A DNA stretch of 64,000 nt from Chionoecetes opilio (Eukaryota; Arthropoda; Malacostraca; Decapoda; Majidae): NCBI GenBank assembly GCA_016584305.1, contig JACEEZ010006415.1:60001-124000 (forward strand). Direction: 5' to 3'. The notes below the pieces were generated by a model, which had not been told where the DNA came from, made no database searches, and saw only the letters and a program-made list of their open reading frames with translations. Made by a program: the position numbers and the translations under genes. Below, piece after piece: positions 1 to 12,862 of this stretch (positions are counted from its first letter, which is position 1; the number at the start of each line of letters is the position of its first letter).

Positions 1-137
1 TATCTACTAAAATATCCCCTAAAACTATCACTAAAACTAAATATCTACTAAATATCCCCTAGAATATCTGTAATAAAGCCTAAAACTGCATAGGCATTCG
101 CTACAAGAGTAAACTTTACAATACTAATTTTTTTTTT

Positions 138-318
138 TTAAGAGGTGAAAAACCCTGACCCTTTGCTACTGACTGATATTTGACGCCAGGAGAAGGGAAT
201 ACTGCGGTTCTTCTAAATTTCAGTGGTATTTTATTATAGTTAACCCTATTATCAGGTAAATAGAGGCATCATTTTAAGCATGAGACCTTAAGATCGAATG
301 GAATTTTCGCCTAGTTAA
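138..318. mobile_element. MITE family A, copy 1 (about 180 bp)
   Basis: Ends are near inverted repeats (TAAGAGGTGAAAAA ... TTTTCGCCTAGTTA). The same element occurs in reverse at 12675-12862, sharing the internal motifs around TGATATTTGA and ATCAGGTAAA. Confidence 0.65.
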
Positions 319-460
319 AAAAAAATCATTATAATTAACCTGGTCACCTGTCGCTCTCTCTCTCTAATCACGTTACTTATTGTTATTATTATTATCATTA
401 TTATTATTATTATTATTATTGTATAACAGTAGGCTACCAGGTCGGATTCGGTTTATGAAA

Positions 461-729
461 CTGTCGCCGATAGGAACTCTCGCCGAAACACCAACACAGA
501 ATTCTCGCCGACATTGGAACACTCGCCGACCTGGAAATTTTCGGCGACAGTTCAACTTGTAATATATGAAAAGGAATCTAACCTAACCTAAGCACATAAC
601 CTAGCCTAACTATTCAGGCTATTGTTGGTATTTAATCCCTGAATGCAGAAACACGGGTAATGGGAACACTCGCCGACGTGAAAAATAGGAACACTCGGCG
701 ACGTCGGCGAGTGTTCCTATCGGCGACAG
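461..729. repeat. foldback element rich in TCGCCGA
   Basis: Begins CTGTCGCCGATAGGAAC and ends with its complement. Inside is a 36-bp near-palindrome (685-720) centred on CGACGTCG. A related palindrome with TGGAACACTCGCCG lies near 56455-56510. Confidence 0.5.
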
Positions 730-817
730 TTCCAGGTACCGTCGGATTCGAACCCATGAACAGAGCGTTTTAGCCACCTCACCACACGGAGGTATAATAT
801 GTTACGACATACACCCC

Positions 818-1055
818 TACCGTCAATAACACTATAGTCGCCACTACACTAATGTCGCCAGGTGCCATATATTACGAATTTAGCATCCCTACAGATTTGT
901 ATATGTTATTAAAGAGGCATGCATAGTAGTTTATATTATGTACGTGTCTTCAGTGGCACATACAAGTCTGTAGTGATGCTAAAATTCATAATATTCGCCT
1001 GTAAAATACGCCTGGCGACATTAGTGCAGTGGCGACTATAGTGTTATTGACGGTA
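818..1055. mobile_element. MITE family B, copy 1
   Basis: TA-bounded element with long inverted ends (TACCGTCAATAACACTATAG) and a near-palindromic interior (TATTACGAATTTAGCATC and its complement), so it can fold into one hairpin. Seven copies are in the window. Confidence 0.75.
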
Positions 1056-1232
1056 CATGTTATTACCCCAACCTCGTATCGGGGGGGGGAGGGGGGGGGC
1101 AGCAAGTGACTTTAATCTATCGCGGCCAGGACAGTCAATCCATATACTCCATTAAGACATTGTATAACAGTACCAGGGATCGTTATTATCATTGTTATCA
1201 TTATTGTTATTGTTATCATAAAGGAAATTGTA

Positions 1233-1495
1233 ATGGTAGTAGTAGTAGTAGTAGTAGATGAAGAAGTAGTAGTAGTAGTAGAAGAGGGAAAAGAAGAAGA
1301 AGGGAAGGAGGACGAAGAAGAAGAAGAAGAAGAAATTGGAGGAGGAAAGGAGGAGGAGGAAAAAGAAGAAGTGAAGGAGGAGGAAGAAAAAGGAAAGAAG
1401 AAAAATAAGGGAAGGAGGAGAAGAAGAAAAAGAAGATGAAGAAGAAGAAGAAGAAAAAGAAGAAGAAGGAAGAAGAAGAAAGCTTAGTGAAAAAT
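1233..1495 (+). repeat. GTA then GAA/GGA microsatellite
   Basis: (GTA)n grading into (GAA)n/(GGA)n purine-rich sequence. Open frames through it are low-complexity shadows. Confidence 0.85.
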
Positions 1496-1566
1496 GGTAA
1501 CTTATAAACAGGACACCACGAAATAATTACACTGCAAGGAGGAAGAAAGGAGGGAAGGAAGAGAGG

Positions 1567-2075
<509 letters not shown>

Positions 2076-2242
2076 CGAGAAAGAGAAGATCTGCAACAAA
2101 AAAAAACAAAACATTAAAAGGTAAATCCAAAACGAAAATAAAAAGAACTCGGTGAAAGGGCTCATGGGAAAAACACATTTTAACCATGAAGAGAGAAAGT
2201 TCTAAAGTACAAAAAAAAGCAAGTGAGTAATATCTTGCAGGT

Positions 2243-3046
2243 GATTTTAAGGCTCTATGGGAAAGGTTTAAGGCTCTTTGATTTTAAGGCTCTATGGGAA
2301 AGGCTTAAGGCTCTTTTGATTTTAAGGCTCTATGGGAAAGGCTTAAGGTTCTTTTGATTTTAAGGGTCTATGGGAAAGGCTTAAGGCTCTTTTGATTTTA
2401 AGGCTCTATGGGAAAGGCTTAAGGCTCTTTTGATTTTAAGGCTCTATGGGAAAGGCTTAAGGCTCTTTTGATTTTAAGGCTCTATGGGAAAGGCTTAAGG
2501 CTCTTTTGATTTTAAGGCTCTATGGGAAAGGCTTAAGGCTCTTTTGATTTTAAGGCTCTATGGGAAAGGCTTAAGGCTCTTTTGATTTTAAGGCTCTATG
2601 GGAAAGGCTTAAGGCTTTGATTAAGCTCTGGGAAAGGCTTAAGGCTCTTTTGATTTTAAGGCTCTATGGGAAAGGTTTAAGGCTCTTTTGATTTTAAGGC
2701 TCTTGGGAAAGGCTTAAGGCTCTTGATTTTAAGGCTCTATGGGAAAGGCTTAAGGTTCTTGATTTTAAGGCTCTATGGGAAAGGCTTAAGGCTCTTTTGA
2801 TTTTAAGGCTCTATGGGAAAGGTTTAAGGCTCTTTTGATTTCAAGGCTCTATGGGAAAGGCTTAAGGCTCTTGATTTTAAGGCTCTATGGGAAAGGCTTA
2901 AGGCTCTTTTGATTTTAAGGCTCTATGGGAAAGGCTTAAGGCTCTTGATTTTAAGGCTCTATGGGAAAGGCTTAAGGCTCTTTTGATTTTAAGGCTCTAT
3001 GGGAAAGGCTTAAGGCTCTTTTGATTTTAAGGCTCTCTGGGAAAGC
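2243..3046 (+). repeat. 38-bp minisatellite, about 21 copies
   Basis: Unit of the form GATTTTAAGGCTCTATGGG + AAAGGCTTAAGGCTCTTTT. Variants are shorter by 2-3 bp. Two motifs, AAGGCTCTAT and AAGGCTCTTT, suggest an older half-unit duplication. Confidence 0.9.
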
Positions 3047-3096
3047 GGAGAAAGATGCAACGATGATTGTATGGTGACTAAAAAAAATGTATTATT

Positions 3097-3431
3097 CCAG
3101 ATGAACACCGAATTCACATTGGTGGACGAAACTATTTTTTTCTGGTGTGTTTTGATGTGTTGTGAATTAATCTGCTAACCGTTTCTGTCGCATCTATTTT
3201 GCTTTAGTTAGTTAAAGGTTAGGTTAGGTATAGGTTAGGTTAGGTAAAGGTTAGGTTTGGTGTAGGTTCGGTTAGGTTATTATTTTTTTTTTTTTTTATT
3301 TTTGTTGCAAATCACACACACACACAAAAGTGATTTGCGACAGAAACGGTTAGCAGATTCATTCAAAATACATCAAAACTTACCAGAAAAAAATTGTTTC
3401 GTCCACCAAAGGAAGTTCGGTGATCATCTGG
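3097..3431. mobile_element. foldback MITE with telomere-like centre
   Basis: Arms 3097-3193 and 3335-3431 are inverted copies (GTTTCGTCCACCAA, GCGACAGAAACGGTTAGCAG). The centre (about 3216-3256) holds several TTAGG units. Confidence 0.7.
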
Positions 3432-3498
3432 AAATGTACCAAAAAAAGTTCCTAACCACGCACGAGATTATTCTGCATCATTTTGTTTTGCATCATAT

Positions 3499-3499
<1 letters not shown>

Positions 3500-3550
<51 letters not shown>

Positions 3551-3605
3551 AGAGAGAGAGAGGAGAGTGAGAGAGAGAGAGAGAGAGAGCGGAGAGAGAG
3601 AGGAG

Positions 3606-3654
<49 letters not shown>

Positions 3655-3670
3655 CGAGAGAGAGAGAGAG

Positions 3671-3701
<31 letters not shown>

Positions 3702-3703
3702 AC
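3500..3703 (+). repeat. (GA)n microsatellite
   Basis: About 200 bp of GA repeats directly after the foldback element. Confidence 0.9.
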
Positions 3704-3912
3704 AAAAAATCTAACAAAAAACAAAAAAAGCAAAAAACATTATATTTGCAATTCGCACCATTATTTTGCGAGAAAACACTCAATTTCGCTGAAAAATATA
3801 AGGGATTGACACTGACAAGGGGTCATTCCAAAATTACGTAACACTTATTTTTGTCATTTTTTACCCCACCCCCCCTCCTTGTCACGCCTTGTCACACATG
3901 TCCAGACCCCCC

Positions 3913-4177
3913 TACCGTAGATAACACTATAGTCGCCAGTCACTCGCCACTGCACTAATATCGCCAGGCACAATATATTACGAATTTTAGCATCACTACA
4001 TGCAGCCTTGTATGTGCCACTGAAGAGACATGCACAGTAGTTTATATTATGTACATCACACTACATGTCTTCAGTGGCACATAAAAGTCTGTAGTGATAA
4101 TAAAATTCGTAATATATTATGCCTGGCGACATTAGTGCAGTGGGAAGTGATTGGCGACTTTAGTGTTATCTACGGTA
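3913..4177. mobile_element. MITE family B, copy 2
   Basis: TACCGTAGATAACACTATAG end with inverse partner TGTTATCTACGGTA; near-palindromic throughout. Confidence 0.8.
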
Positions 4178-4308
4178 GGAAATCACAAAACACAAGTTAG
4201 TAACCTCCCCCTAATTAGTAGGCTTCCATTTTTTTTATATACAATAATATAAGTCTATTCTAAGTAGTAGGCCTAGTACCTGCAAATTATCATCTCCAGG
4301 TTTTTCTT

Positions 4309-4511
4309 TTAACCCCTTGAGGCCCACAACGTAATTTCCATTGTAATTTGGAAACCATTAGACAATTTTAATGAATATAAGCTATTTCAATAGATATGAC
4401 CTGTTTAATATCCTTGTCCAATAGCTTATTTGGTATATTAAGTTAGTTTTCGTAGTTTTATGGCTAATAACAGATGATAGCAAAGGAAAGATCTGGGCGT
4501 GAAAGGGTTAA
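4309..4511. mobile_element. MITE family C, copy 1 (about 205 bp)
   Basis: Bounded by TTAACCCCTTGAGGCCC and GATCTGGGCGTGAAAGGGTTAA. Internal landmarks are GGATACTAAACAGGTCATAT (or complement) and TGGTACC. Eleven copies lie in the window, in both orientations. Confidence 0.8.
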
Positions 4512-4594
4512 AAATTTGATAATGTTACATAACACTTGGCTGCCCCCCCCCCCTGTCACATTCATAACACTTCACCAAACACCCCTTTCCCCCT

Positions 4595-5069
4595 TACCGT
4601 AGATAACACTAAAGTCGCCATCTGCACTAATGTCGCCAGGCATCATATATTACGAATTATAGCATAGTAGCACAGTATAGTTTATATCATGACTACAATC
4701 TACCCTGTTTCAGTGTAGTTTAATGCCTTGTATCTGCAAGTATAAACTGTTTCAAATTTCACTACTCGTTTTTTTTTCGCGCGACAACAGGCAGCAGCTC
4801 ATCACCTTTCGAGCGGGAGGACGTAAACACTAGCTGGCGACCTTAGTGTAACCGTAACTAAGGTCGCCACTCGGGTGATATTTTGGTAATTTGTTCATTT
4901 ATAACCATAATATGACACAGATGAAGACACAAAATGACACACTCTCTCCAGATAGCCCCTTCTAACTTTCCTGAAATCATGGATGTAGAAATGTAAGTAT
5001 GAACGCCACCAAACGTCTGTACATCGAAAAGAAACATTGTCCTGGCGACTTTAAGTGTTATCTACGGTA
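4595..5069. mobile_element. MITE family B, copy 3 (475-bp subtype)
   Basis: Same ends as the short subtype. The interior carries GACACAGATGAAGACAC and ATGGATGTAGAAATGTAAGT, shared with copies 4, 6 and 7. Confidence 0.75.
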
Positions 5070-5237
5070 GGTTCAGAAACACACTTGAATATAAGGGAGG
5101 GATGTCACTTGAGGAGATAATGTTTCCCTCGTAAGGAAAGTGAGATTCAAGGGCGAGCCACTGTTGCAGATATTGGGGCAGAAAAGTTGTGGGTGGTGAG
5201 GGGACGCGAGGCCTTGACGAGTTATCACGGTGAGGGG

Positions 5238-5557
5238 CAGTGCATTTTTTAACATCATAACTGGGCGACTAAAATGTCTCCCAGTGATGGAAAACTGTCG
5301 CCCAGTAAGAACAATTTAAGCTACTGGGCGACAAGATATTTGTTCATAAAATCCTTCCTGGACACAATGGTTCATCTTATCTGTGTGTGTTAGATCCAGA
5401 AGTGCACTCTTATTACTGCATATGATCTTTATTTATACACAACATACAAAAGGGTGAAGTTGATGTATCCAAAAAACTATATTTTAACAGGTAGGCCTTT
5501 ACCTTTCTGGATATCCAAAGAATGTCGCCCAGTAAGATTTGCTTAAAAAATGCACTG
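5238..5557. mobile_element. MITE family D, copy 1
   Basis: Ends CAGTGCATTTTTTAA and TTAAAAAATGCACTG. The interior repeats TGTCGCCCAGTAAG in both orientations. A second copy is at 50229-50580. Confidence 0.75.
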
Positions 5558-5904
5558 AACTGAAGGGAGTCTGACCTGAGAGTATTTCTGGTCCCCTCCC
5601 CTCACTCCTCGCCCCGCCGTGACACAACTTTGTTATTTCCATCCGTGTTTTAACGTAAGAATATCAAGAACTAGGTTATGTATGTGAGTCTGGTTTTGAA
5701 AGAGCTGTGTAGACCGAGAGATGCATGCGTTTAGAGGACACACTGAACTAATCTGTAATCGTTACTAAATCAATCCATCTTTACCGTAGAGAACGCATTG
5801 AACTAATATGTAACGTTACTAAACCACGAAGGCAAATGAACAGAGGGATCGAAGGGACAGAGAGATGCCTTCAGAGGACACATTGAACTAATCTGTAACG
5901 CTAG

Positions 5905-6790
5905 TAACCCCTTCACGCCCAGATTTTTCCTTTGTTATAAAAAATCGTATGTTATTTGCCATAAAATTACGAAGTCACTGAATATACCAAATAAGATACC
6001 GTAGATAACAGTCAAGTCGCCACCTGCAGTCATGTCGCCAGCCGCCAAATATTACGAATCATAGCATCGCTACTGATTTTTATGCGCCACTGAAGATGTT
6101 ACACAGTAGTTTATATCATGATTGTATAATCTACCCTGTTTCAGCGTTGTTTTATGCTTTGTATCTGCAAATATAACTGTTGCGCATTTTGCTTCTCACG
6201 TTTTTCTTGGCGCGACGACACACAGTAGCTCATCACCTTTCGGGCGGCAGGACACAAAACTTGCCAGATCTTTCAAACTTTAATAGAATTTGCTTTCACG
6301 TTGGCAGAGGAATTTTTATATATCCAAGCATCTTCCGCAGCTAATATATATAGAGACTTGTTTTACTTTACCTCTAATTTCCCTGAATTCCCCAGAGTGG
6401 CGACTCAACTGTTGGGTTAAAATACTAGCTGGCGACTTTACTGTAGTAGGTATAGCAAGGTCGCCACTCGGTTATATTTTTGTAATTTGTTCATTTATAG
6501 CCCTAAACCCTACGGTAATATGACACAGATGAAGACACAAAATGACACAGACTTTCCAGATAGACCCTTCTAACTTTCCTGAAATCATGGATGTAGAAAT
6601 GTAAGTATTAACGCCACCACACGTCTGTAAATAACAAAGAAACGTTGAACTGGCGACTTGACTGTTATCTACGATAGTGGACAAGGATACTAAACAGGCC
6701 ATATCTACAAAATATTCCTTATATCCACTAAAAATTGTCTAATGGTACCCGAATTAAATGGAAATCACGTTATGGGTCTCAAGGGGTTAA
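5905..6790. mobile_element. MITE family C, copy 2, split by a family B copy
   Basis: Left part 5905-5996 and right part 6677-6790 together make one family C element. The interval between is family B copy 4. Confidence 0.75.
5997..6676. mobile_element. MITE family B, copy 4 (nested)
   Basis: Inserted into family C copy 2. It is longer than its relatives owing to an extra internal segment. Confidence 0.75.
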
Positions 6791-7008
6791 ACCACGAAGG
6801 GAAATGAAGACACACACCAAAGGGAGGATCAATGACACGATTTCGAAATCCTTCAACTTCTTCCCCGTCAAGGAGCATCCGGTAGTTTTGCAAGACATCG
6901 AACACACCTACATACATGACACAACTCTCTCCCGCTCTCTGATTGCTACCTTGTGATCGCTCTTGCTTCTAAATGACTGTACACTCTATAGGTTAAAAAC
7001 GTATCATC

Positions 7009-7275
7009 TACCGTAGATAACACTATAGTCGCCAGTCACTTGCCACTGCACAAATGTCGCCAGGCACAATATATTACGAATTTTAGCATCTCTACATGCA
7101 GCCTTTTATGTGCCACTGAAGAGACATGCACAGTAGTTTATATTATGTACATCACACTACACGTCTTCAGTGGCACATTAAAGTAGGTAGTGATGCTAAA
7201 ATTCGTAATATATTGTGCCTGGCGACATTAGTGCAGTGACAAGTGACTGGCGACTATATAGTGTTATCTACGGTA
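7009..7275. mobile_element. MITE family B, copy 5
   Basis: Very close to copy 2 in length and sequence, so possibly a recent relative. Confidence 0.8.
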
Positions 7276-8388
7276 GTTTGGGTCCTGCGTGTGGTCTGCT
7301 TTTCTGTTATTCTCTTCTCTCGCATCCCTAGGTAAGTCAATGAACATTTCCTCACCCATATATTTTTTGCATCAACTATCTCTTATCCCTCCTACCCACA
7401 GGCCCACCTTTGCCATCGTTACTGCTATCTGCACCTTCTGTAGGTGTGTGGTGTGTGTGTAGGACCTTAATGTTTCTCCACTGACATTTACTTCCCTGTC
7501 TAATTATTCCCCTCTTGGACATCTCCTAATCCAGACATTTTCCCCCTTATATATTTATCATATGCTTGTTTTAACCTACCAAACCAAACCAAACCAAACC
7601 TAAACTATTAACAGCAATGGTTTCGGTCAGTGTTTCGCTATCATAACACAGTGCTATCAAATACATCCAGGGGGGAAAATGCCCACAGGGTAAACCGTCT
7701 AGAGGGGAATATGTCCAGGGGGAATATGAGCGGGCCCCGTTTGTGTTCTGTTTTGCATGTATCTTTTTACGAATGGTTTATTATTTAGACATGAAACGAA
7801 TCATCTATGTTTTTATTGGACTTTTTATTGTAACGTTTGTATTAAATATATTGTTGTGGTCAATAAAACTAACTAACTAACTAACTGTAGCTGTTCGGGG
7901 GGGAGAGAGGAACGGGTGCAGCAATGGACAGGTGGTATTCAGGTCAATTACCACCCAGCCAGAGTTCCGTAGTACTGTGTGTGGGTGGCGGGAGCAAGGT
8001 GGAGCCAGCACAGGTGTGTTGTGCTGCATTATATTGAAGTCCTCCTTCACGTGGCGTCAGTTCGCACCACACAGGAGGAGGACCAAGCGAAAAGCATCTC
8101 CGGCCAGTCTCATGCATCCAAGCGCAGCTATACCGAGTCTGGGCCGCCGCTGTGGTACTTTCACTTTCCATTCGTCCCCCTCGTCCTCCCTCTGTCTTTG
8201 TTTCTTCCTACCACCTTCTCTCTTCTCCTTCCTGTACACCTTGTCTTCATCCTTGTTCCTCTTCCACTCTCCTCCCCATCATTATTATCCTCACCTACGT
8301 CCCCACACTCCCGCAGCTGCAGGCATTACTCCATGGACTAGTATATTGTAGCTACACCTGACGTCCCCGCCACCTATAGACAGTCACC
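7276..8388. other. intergenic stretch; retroelement 3' tail
   Basis: No gene seen. AATAAA at 7862-7867 followed by (CTAA)n looks like the 3' tail of a non-LTR retroelement. The 8160-8340 part is pyrimidine-rich. Confidence 0.4.
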
Positions 8389-8443
8389 ATGCAGGAGGCA
8401 GTGAGCCGCGTGTGCCAGGCCGCGTCACACCTCGGCCCCAATG
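8389..8443 (+). CDS. possible first coding exon of an unknown gene
   Basis: CACC-ATG start context, 18 open codons (MQEAVSRVCQAASHLGPN) plus 1 nt, then a donor-like G|GTAACA, in a CpG-rich stretch that could be a promoter. I do not recognise the protein and found no second exon in the window, so this is weak. Confidence 0.22.
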
Positions 8444-9887
8444 GTAACAGCCACATTTAAAGCTGCTTCACTTTACAACCCTCATCCTCCACCTCTCCTC
8501 ATCACTCCTCCCTCCTAGCGAGCGGCTAGCTGGCGGTCGGCTGATGGGGAAATATAGCTATACTTCGATTGTTCAATTCGGGTGTGTTTAGCCCGCCTGG
8601 TTGCGACACCCCACCTGCAACGACAACACACACACACTTTCGTCGAAGGCATTAAAAAAAAAAAAAAAAAAAAACCTAAGGCGAAGACGGCGACCCTTGG
8701 CGTCAAGGATGATTCTGTTAAGGCGGTGACGGCGCCCGCCCTGCGCGTCAGGGAAGCTGCAAGTGCGCCACACACTGCCGGGCATCAACCTCGCCAGCTT
8801 TGCCTCACCGCACTTCATTTTGTACCTGTGCGTCTTAAGTGCGGGGTGTGGGGTGTGTGTGTGTGTGTGGTGTGTGTGTGTGTGTGCCAACAGGTGGCAC
8901 AGCGTGACCCTGGCTCCGCGCTCCGTCACAGACCACGGTACACATACTGACATGTGCACACGCGGCAATGACAACCCTGGTATGTATCCTGCAACCTTTC
9001 CCACTCAGGACACGGCCTTACACCAGAGAGCGGCCAACACCCCCGAGGGCTGCCCATTCCCGTGGCTGCGTCGGGACTCGGGCGTTGCGTCACGTCACGC
9101 GCCTCGCTCCCCCGTTGTTGCGTCGGTGCGGTGGGTTCCTATCACCACGCCGCCAGTTCACGCTTGCCTTTCTATATGTGAGTGCGCAGCGGCGGCACCC
9201 TTTGGCACTGTCCTGTCTGTTCTGGGAAGTCCTGGCACCCTCTCGGCACCACGAGGGAACCAGTGGCCCCCTGCCAACCCACTACCCCCTCGGCCAGGGG
9301 GAGGACCAGTCACCAGGGGGAGTGCCACCTGTTCCGATGCACCCGCCACCACCACCACCACCACCGGGGTTTTCCCAACTTTGTCTCCCTCTCCACCCAC
9401 CCTGCCTCTCCCGCCGCGTCTGTACCAGTCACGCCCCCCCTCCCCTTCCCCCTCTTGTCCTGCCACGGCAACAACGGAAATAAACAAGCTATCCACGTGT
9501 TGACACCAAGGAGGCTTTACTAGACACGCACCACCATGACAGACAATAATTACTGGACAACACACAACGCCATCATCAGAAAACATCTTTATTCAGCTTG
9601 ACGCGCGCAAACCTAACACACCTCACATGGATAGCAACACCTTTACATGTTGTATAATAGTTATGTTCAGTTGTATAATAGTACCGATACAGTGCACACA
9701 CAAGAACAAATCATTAAAACCCTTAATATAAGTAAACTAAAGTGGAATGTTAAGTTACAGTCATGTATGTGTGATTGCGCGTGTATGTCTGTGTAGGTCA
9801 TGTGTGTGTATGTAGGAACTAGTCACCCTACACGCCTTAATAATCTCCCGTGGCAGTAAAATGTATATGTTATAATGTTAATGCAGT

Positions 9888-9892
<5 letters not shown>
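8444..9892. other. CpG-rich intergenic stretch
   Basis: GC-rich with many CG dinucleotides to about 9480; possible promoter of the doubtful exon at 8389. AATAAA on plus at 9478-9483 and on minus near 9586. The long open frames here look compositional. Confidence 0.3.
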
Positions 9893-9923
<31 letters not shown>

Positions 9924-9946
9924 GTGTGTGTGTGTGTGTGTGTGTA
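9893..9946 (+). repeat. (GT)n microsatellite
   Basis: Over 50 bp of GT with one interruption. Confidence 0.9.
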
Positions 9947-10286
9947 GGAGTTTATAGTCACAATGCAGCCTCACTAATCTCCCGTGGCAGTAGCAGTGAT
10001 GTTAGCGGGACGGGTCACATCACTGTCACCACCACCCCGCACCCCCTCCACCCATGCCCTTTCCGTACCCACCCCGCGATACCCACTTCCGCGTGACATT
10101 CACAAGAACATTCACAAGCACAAAAACGGGGTGATCAAGCAGCAAATACCACAACACTTCAAGAACCAGAATAAAATCACCGATACTAAGGTGTTACCCC
10201 CACACTTCTTGCACTTCTTCGTGACTGCCTGCGTCTCATAACACCCACAGTAACTGATAGCTGGTACTTTGATAGCACCTACAACC

Positions 10287-10290
<4 letters not shown>

Positions 10291-10345
<55 letters not shown>
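10291..10345 (+). repeat. (GT)n microsatellite
   Basis: Pure GT run of over 50 bp. Confidence 0.9.
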
Positions 10346-10346
<1 letters not shown>

Positions 10347-10645
10347 CAGGCTGATGTAATGTGCACACTCTAGGCTACACTTCTATATCAATGCAGCTGG
10401 TAATGATGGAACACGTCCGTCCGTCAGTCAGTCAGTCAGTCAGTCACCTATTGTGTGTTTATCTGGAACAAATGATGAGGATGCGACAAGGGATTAGTGA
10501 GTGTGTGATGCAAGAGTGATGATTATGTTATGCCATTGTAGCGACGGATGTGACATGGAAAATAAATGATAGCCGTTGTGTAAGGATGACAAAGAGATCC
10601 GTCATAATGAGGTCACTGTGAATACCGGTTCATCCAAGACAAACA

Positions 10646-10882
10646 TAAGCCGTGTTTTTGTCGTCCAAGCACCGTCTTGGATTACGAAGACCACTCCAAT
10701 AACACTTGCTGAAATGTGTTATACTGCTTTGTGATATTGTTTGCAATGTTTTGGACTTATTATTATTTCGGCCCCTACCAAGCTTGTTGTGTTTTTTGTC
10801 GCAGAAACCAATTCGTTTTCAATTGCGAGAAAAAACGGTCTTCCTACCAAGACGATGCTTGGACGACAAAAACACGGCTATA
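10646..10882. mobile_element. foldback MITE
   Basis: GCCGTGTTTTTGTCGTCCAA and its complement at the two ends, with CCGTCTTGG inside both arms. One copy seen. Confidence 0.6.
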
Positions 10883-11105
10883 AATGAATGATCATAAAGG
10901 GAGTCATTCAATAAGTCAGTATTGAATAATGGTTAATTTGTGGCTGCTTTTCAGTGGGCAGGAGAGATGGTAGTCACTGAACACTGTATACCTGAGCCAT
11001 GCACTGTGGCTGCCCAACACTGGACATTATAGTAATAGTCGTAATAATGACGATGATGATGAGAATAAATAGAGCAATAGAGAAGTAGAAAATCAAGAGT
11101 AAAAA

Positions 11106-11385
11106 ATAAAACAAGCCTACAACAACCTTACATAGAGGAGGAAGAGGATATAGTGGGGGAGTATTTGTTTGGAGATGGGAATGTGGAAGAAGCAAAAAGA
11201 ACAATCAACAGTTTTTGGATGACCAGAGAAAATAAGAGGAAAGAAAGAGAAAGAAACTAAAATATAGACTAAGAGAAGACAACTAATTAAAGACCCAGAC
11301 AGCAAGAAGAAACACGTCAGGGAGTGCCGATGAAAAAGGTCAACCTCCCGACCCACAACTGTAGTCCTGCACTGAACTGAAAATA
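11106..11385 (+). repeat. dispersed repeat, retroelement-like, copy 1
   Basis: Shares about 270 bp with 18208-18470, including GAGTATTTGTTTGGAGATGG and CACGTCAGGGAGTGCCGATG. A short reading frame reads VGEYLFGDGNVEEAK. Probably a retroelement 3' fragment. Confidence 0.5.
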
Positions 11386-11507
11386 GATATGGAAGAATAG
11401 GTGGAGATGCGACTGTAACCAAAACACTTTAAAAATATATCCGATAATTTTAACCACAAGCAGCACCCAGGTAACCACAACCATGAGCACATCAGCCATA
11501 CATAGGT

Positions 11508-11533
11508 GTGTGTGTGTGTCTGTGTGTCTGTGT

Positions 11534-11573
<40 letters not shown>
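11508..11573 (+). repeat. (GT)n microsatellite
   Basis: GT/TGTC run of about 65 bp. Confidence 0.9.
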
Positions 11574-11574
<1 letters not shown>

Positions 11575-11678
11575 ACATGAACCTCCACACGGCCCAGTGG
11601 CGTACCGAGGGGGGGGGGGGGGATGCGGCCATGCCCCCCCCCCCCCTTTTGCAAGGAATAAATAATCAGAAATATATT

Positions 11679-11679
<1 letters not shown>

Positions 11680-11771
<92 letters not shown>

Positions 11772-11776
11772 TATAT
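11680..11776 (+). repeat. (TA)n microsatellite
   Basis: Nearly 100 bp of TA repeats. Confidence 0.9.
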
Positions 11777-12550
11777 AGGGAGGTCCCGTTATACGAGCAT
11801 TCGGTATACGAGAATCCGATGATACGAGATGTGTAAATTAGGGTCTATTTTCAATATACGAGATCGAAAATCCAATGCTACGACATTCAAACTGGGTTGA
11901 GTAAAATTATCAAGTTCAAAATACTCGCCCTACCACTCCCAGTCTGGACAAAGGGGGATTTGGTTGACCCCAGTCAGGTCACCCCTAGCAAGCCGTGACC
12001 TGAAGGGTAATTAAGCATATGGCGCGGCCTGACATTTAGTGGTAATTAGCCAGGTGTGCGGCTCCAACCTTGGGACCGCAGTCAAGTCACCCCTAGCAAG
12101 GCGTGACCTGAAGGGTAATTAAGCATATGGCGCGGCCTGATCCTTAGGGGTAATTAGCCAGTGTGCTGCCCCAATCTTGGGACCTCTACACTACCCTCTT
12201 TTGTATCACGCGGGGTCCCCTACAGTACAACGTCTTTTTTGCTTGTTATGCATGTTTTATGTTTAATTAATGTGCAGTTATGTTATTTTGTGTACTATTT
12301 TCTCTTTCAGAATGCTTTTTCTACAGAACAGGTAGTACAGTGTGGGTAATATAGACGCTGTGTGTTTGTTGTGTTTGCTATAGTTTATTTTAGCTTGAAA
12401 AACACGTCTTTTTTTTTTCTTTTTTTTTTAATTGATGGTCCTGGAACCAAACCTATATTTTACCATTAGTTATGTGTTTCGTTATACGAGATTTCACTTT
12501 ACGAGTATGCCAGGTGGAACCTAACTGCTCGTATCTTCGGGATCTCCCTG
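11777..12550. mobile_element. Tigger-like MITE family E, copy 1 (about 775 bp)
   Basis: Begins (CA)GGGAGGTCCCGTTATACG and ends with its inverse TCTCCCTGTA. The TA/CAG boundary is typical of pogo/Tigger elements. It holds an internal two-copy repeat with TGACCTGAAGGGTAATTAAG. Copy 2 is at 48678-49450. Confidence 0.7.
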
Positions 12551-12674
12551 TATATATATATTGGCCCCCCCCCTTTTCAATGTTCTGGGTAGGCCACTGC
12601 ACAGACCACACCTGATGCAGGCACTTCAGTTCACGACACACCAGTACTCCTTACACACTATAGTCTATTTTTTT

Positions 12675-12862
12675 TAACAAGGCGAAAATTCAATTTATTT
12701 TAAAGTCTCATGCTTAAAGTTAAGTCTCTGTTTACCTGATAATATGGTTAACTATGATAAAATACAACTGAAATTTTGAAGAAGCATAGTATTCCCTTCT
12801 CCTGGCATCAAATATCAGTCAGTCAGTAAGCAGCAAGAGGTCAGGATTTTTCGCCTCGTTAA
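12675..12862. mobile_element. MITE family A, copy 2
   Basis: Reverse-orientation partner of 138-318. Confidence 0.65.
12694..12699 (-). promoter_or_regulatory. candidate polyadenylation signal downstream of RECQ5
   Basis: AATAAA on the minus strand about 0.8 kb past the RECQ5 stop, inside a MITE. It could also serve the orphan exon at 13147-13229. Confidence 0.2.

Larger units (their letters stand above)
11592..12600. mobile_element. hAT-like element, invaded by a Tigger-like MITE
   Basis: Ends CAGTGGCGTACCG and GGTAGGCCACTG are inverted and hAT-like. Each is followed inward by a G or C homopolymer. A (TA)n run and the element at 11777-12550 sit inside. I saw no transposase. Confidence 0.45.

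Noticed and set aside
8763..9503. 246-residue open frame in the CpG-rich stretch
   Set aside because: Overlaps equally long frames on both strands, includes a GT microsatellite and shows no domain.
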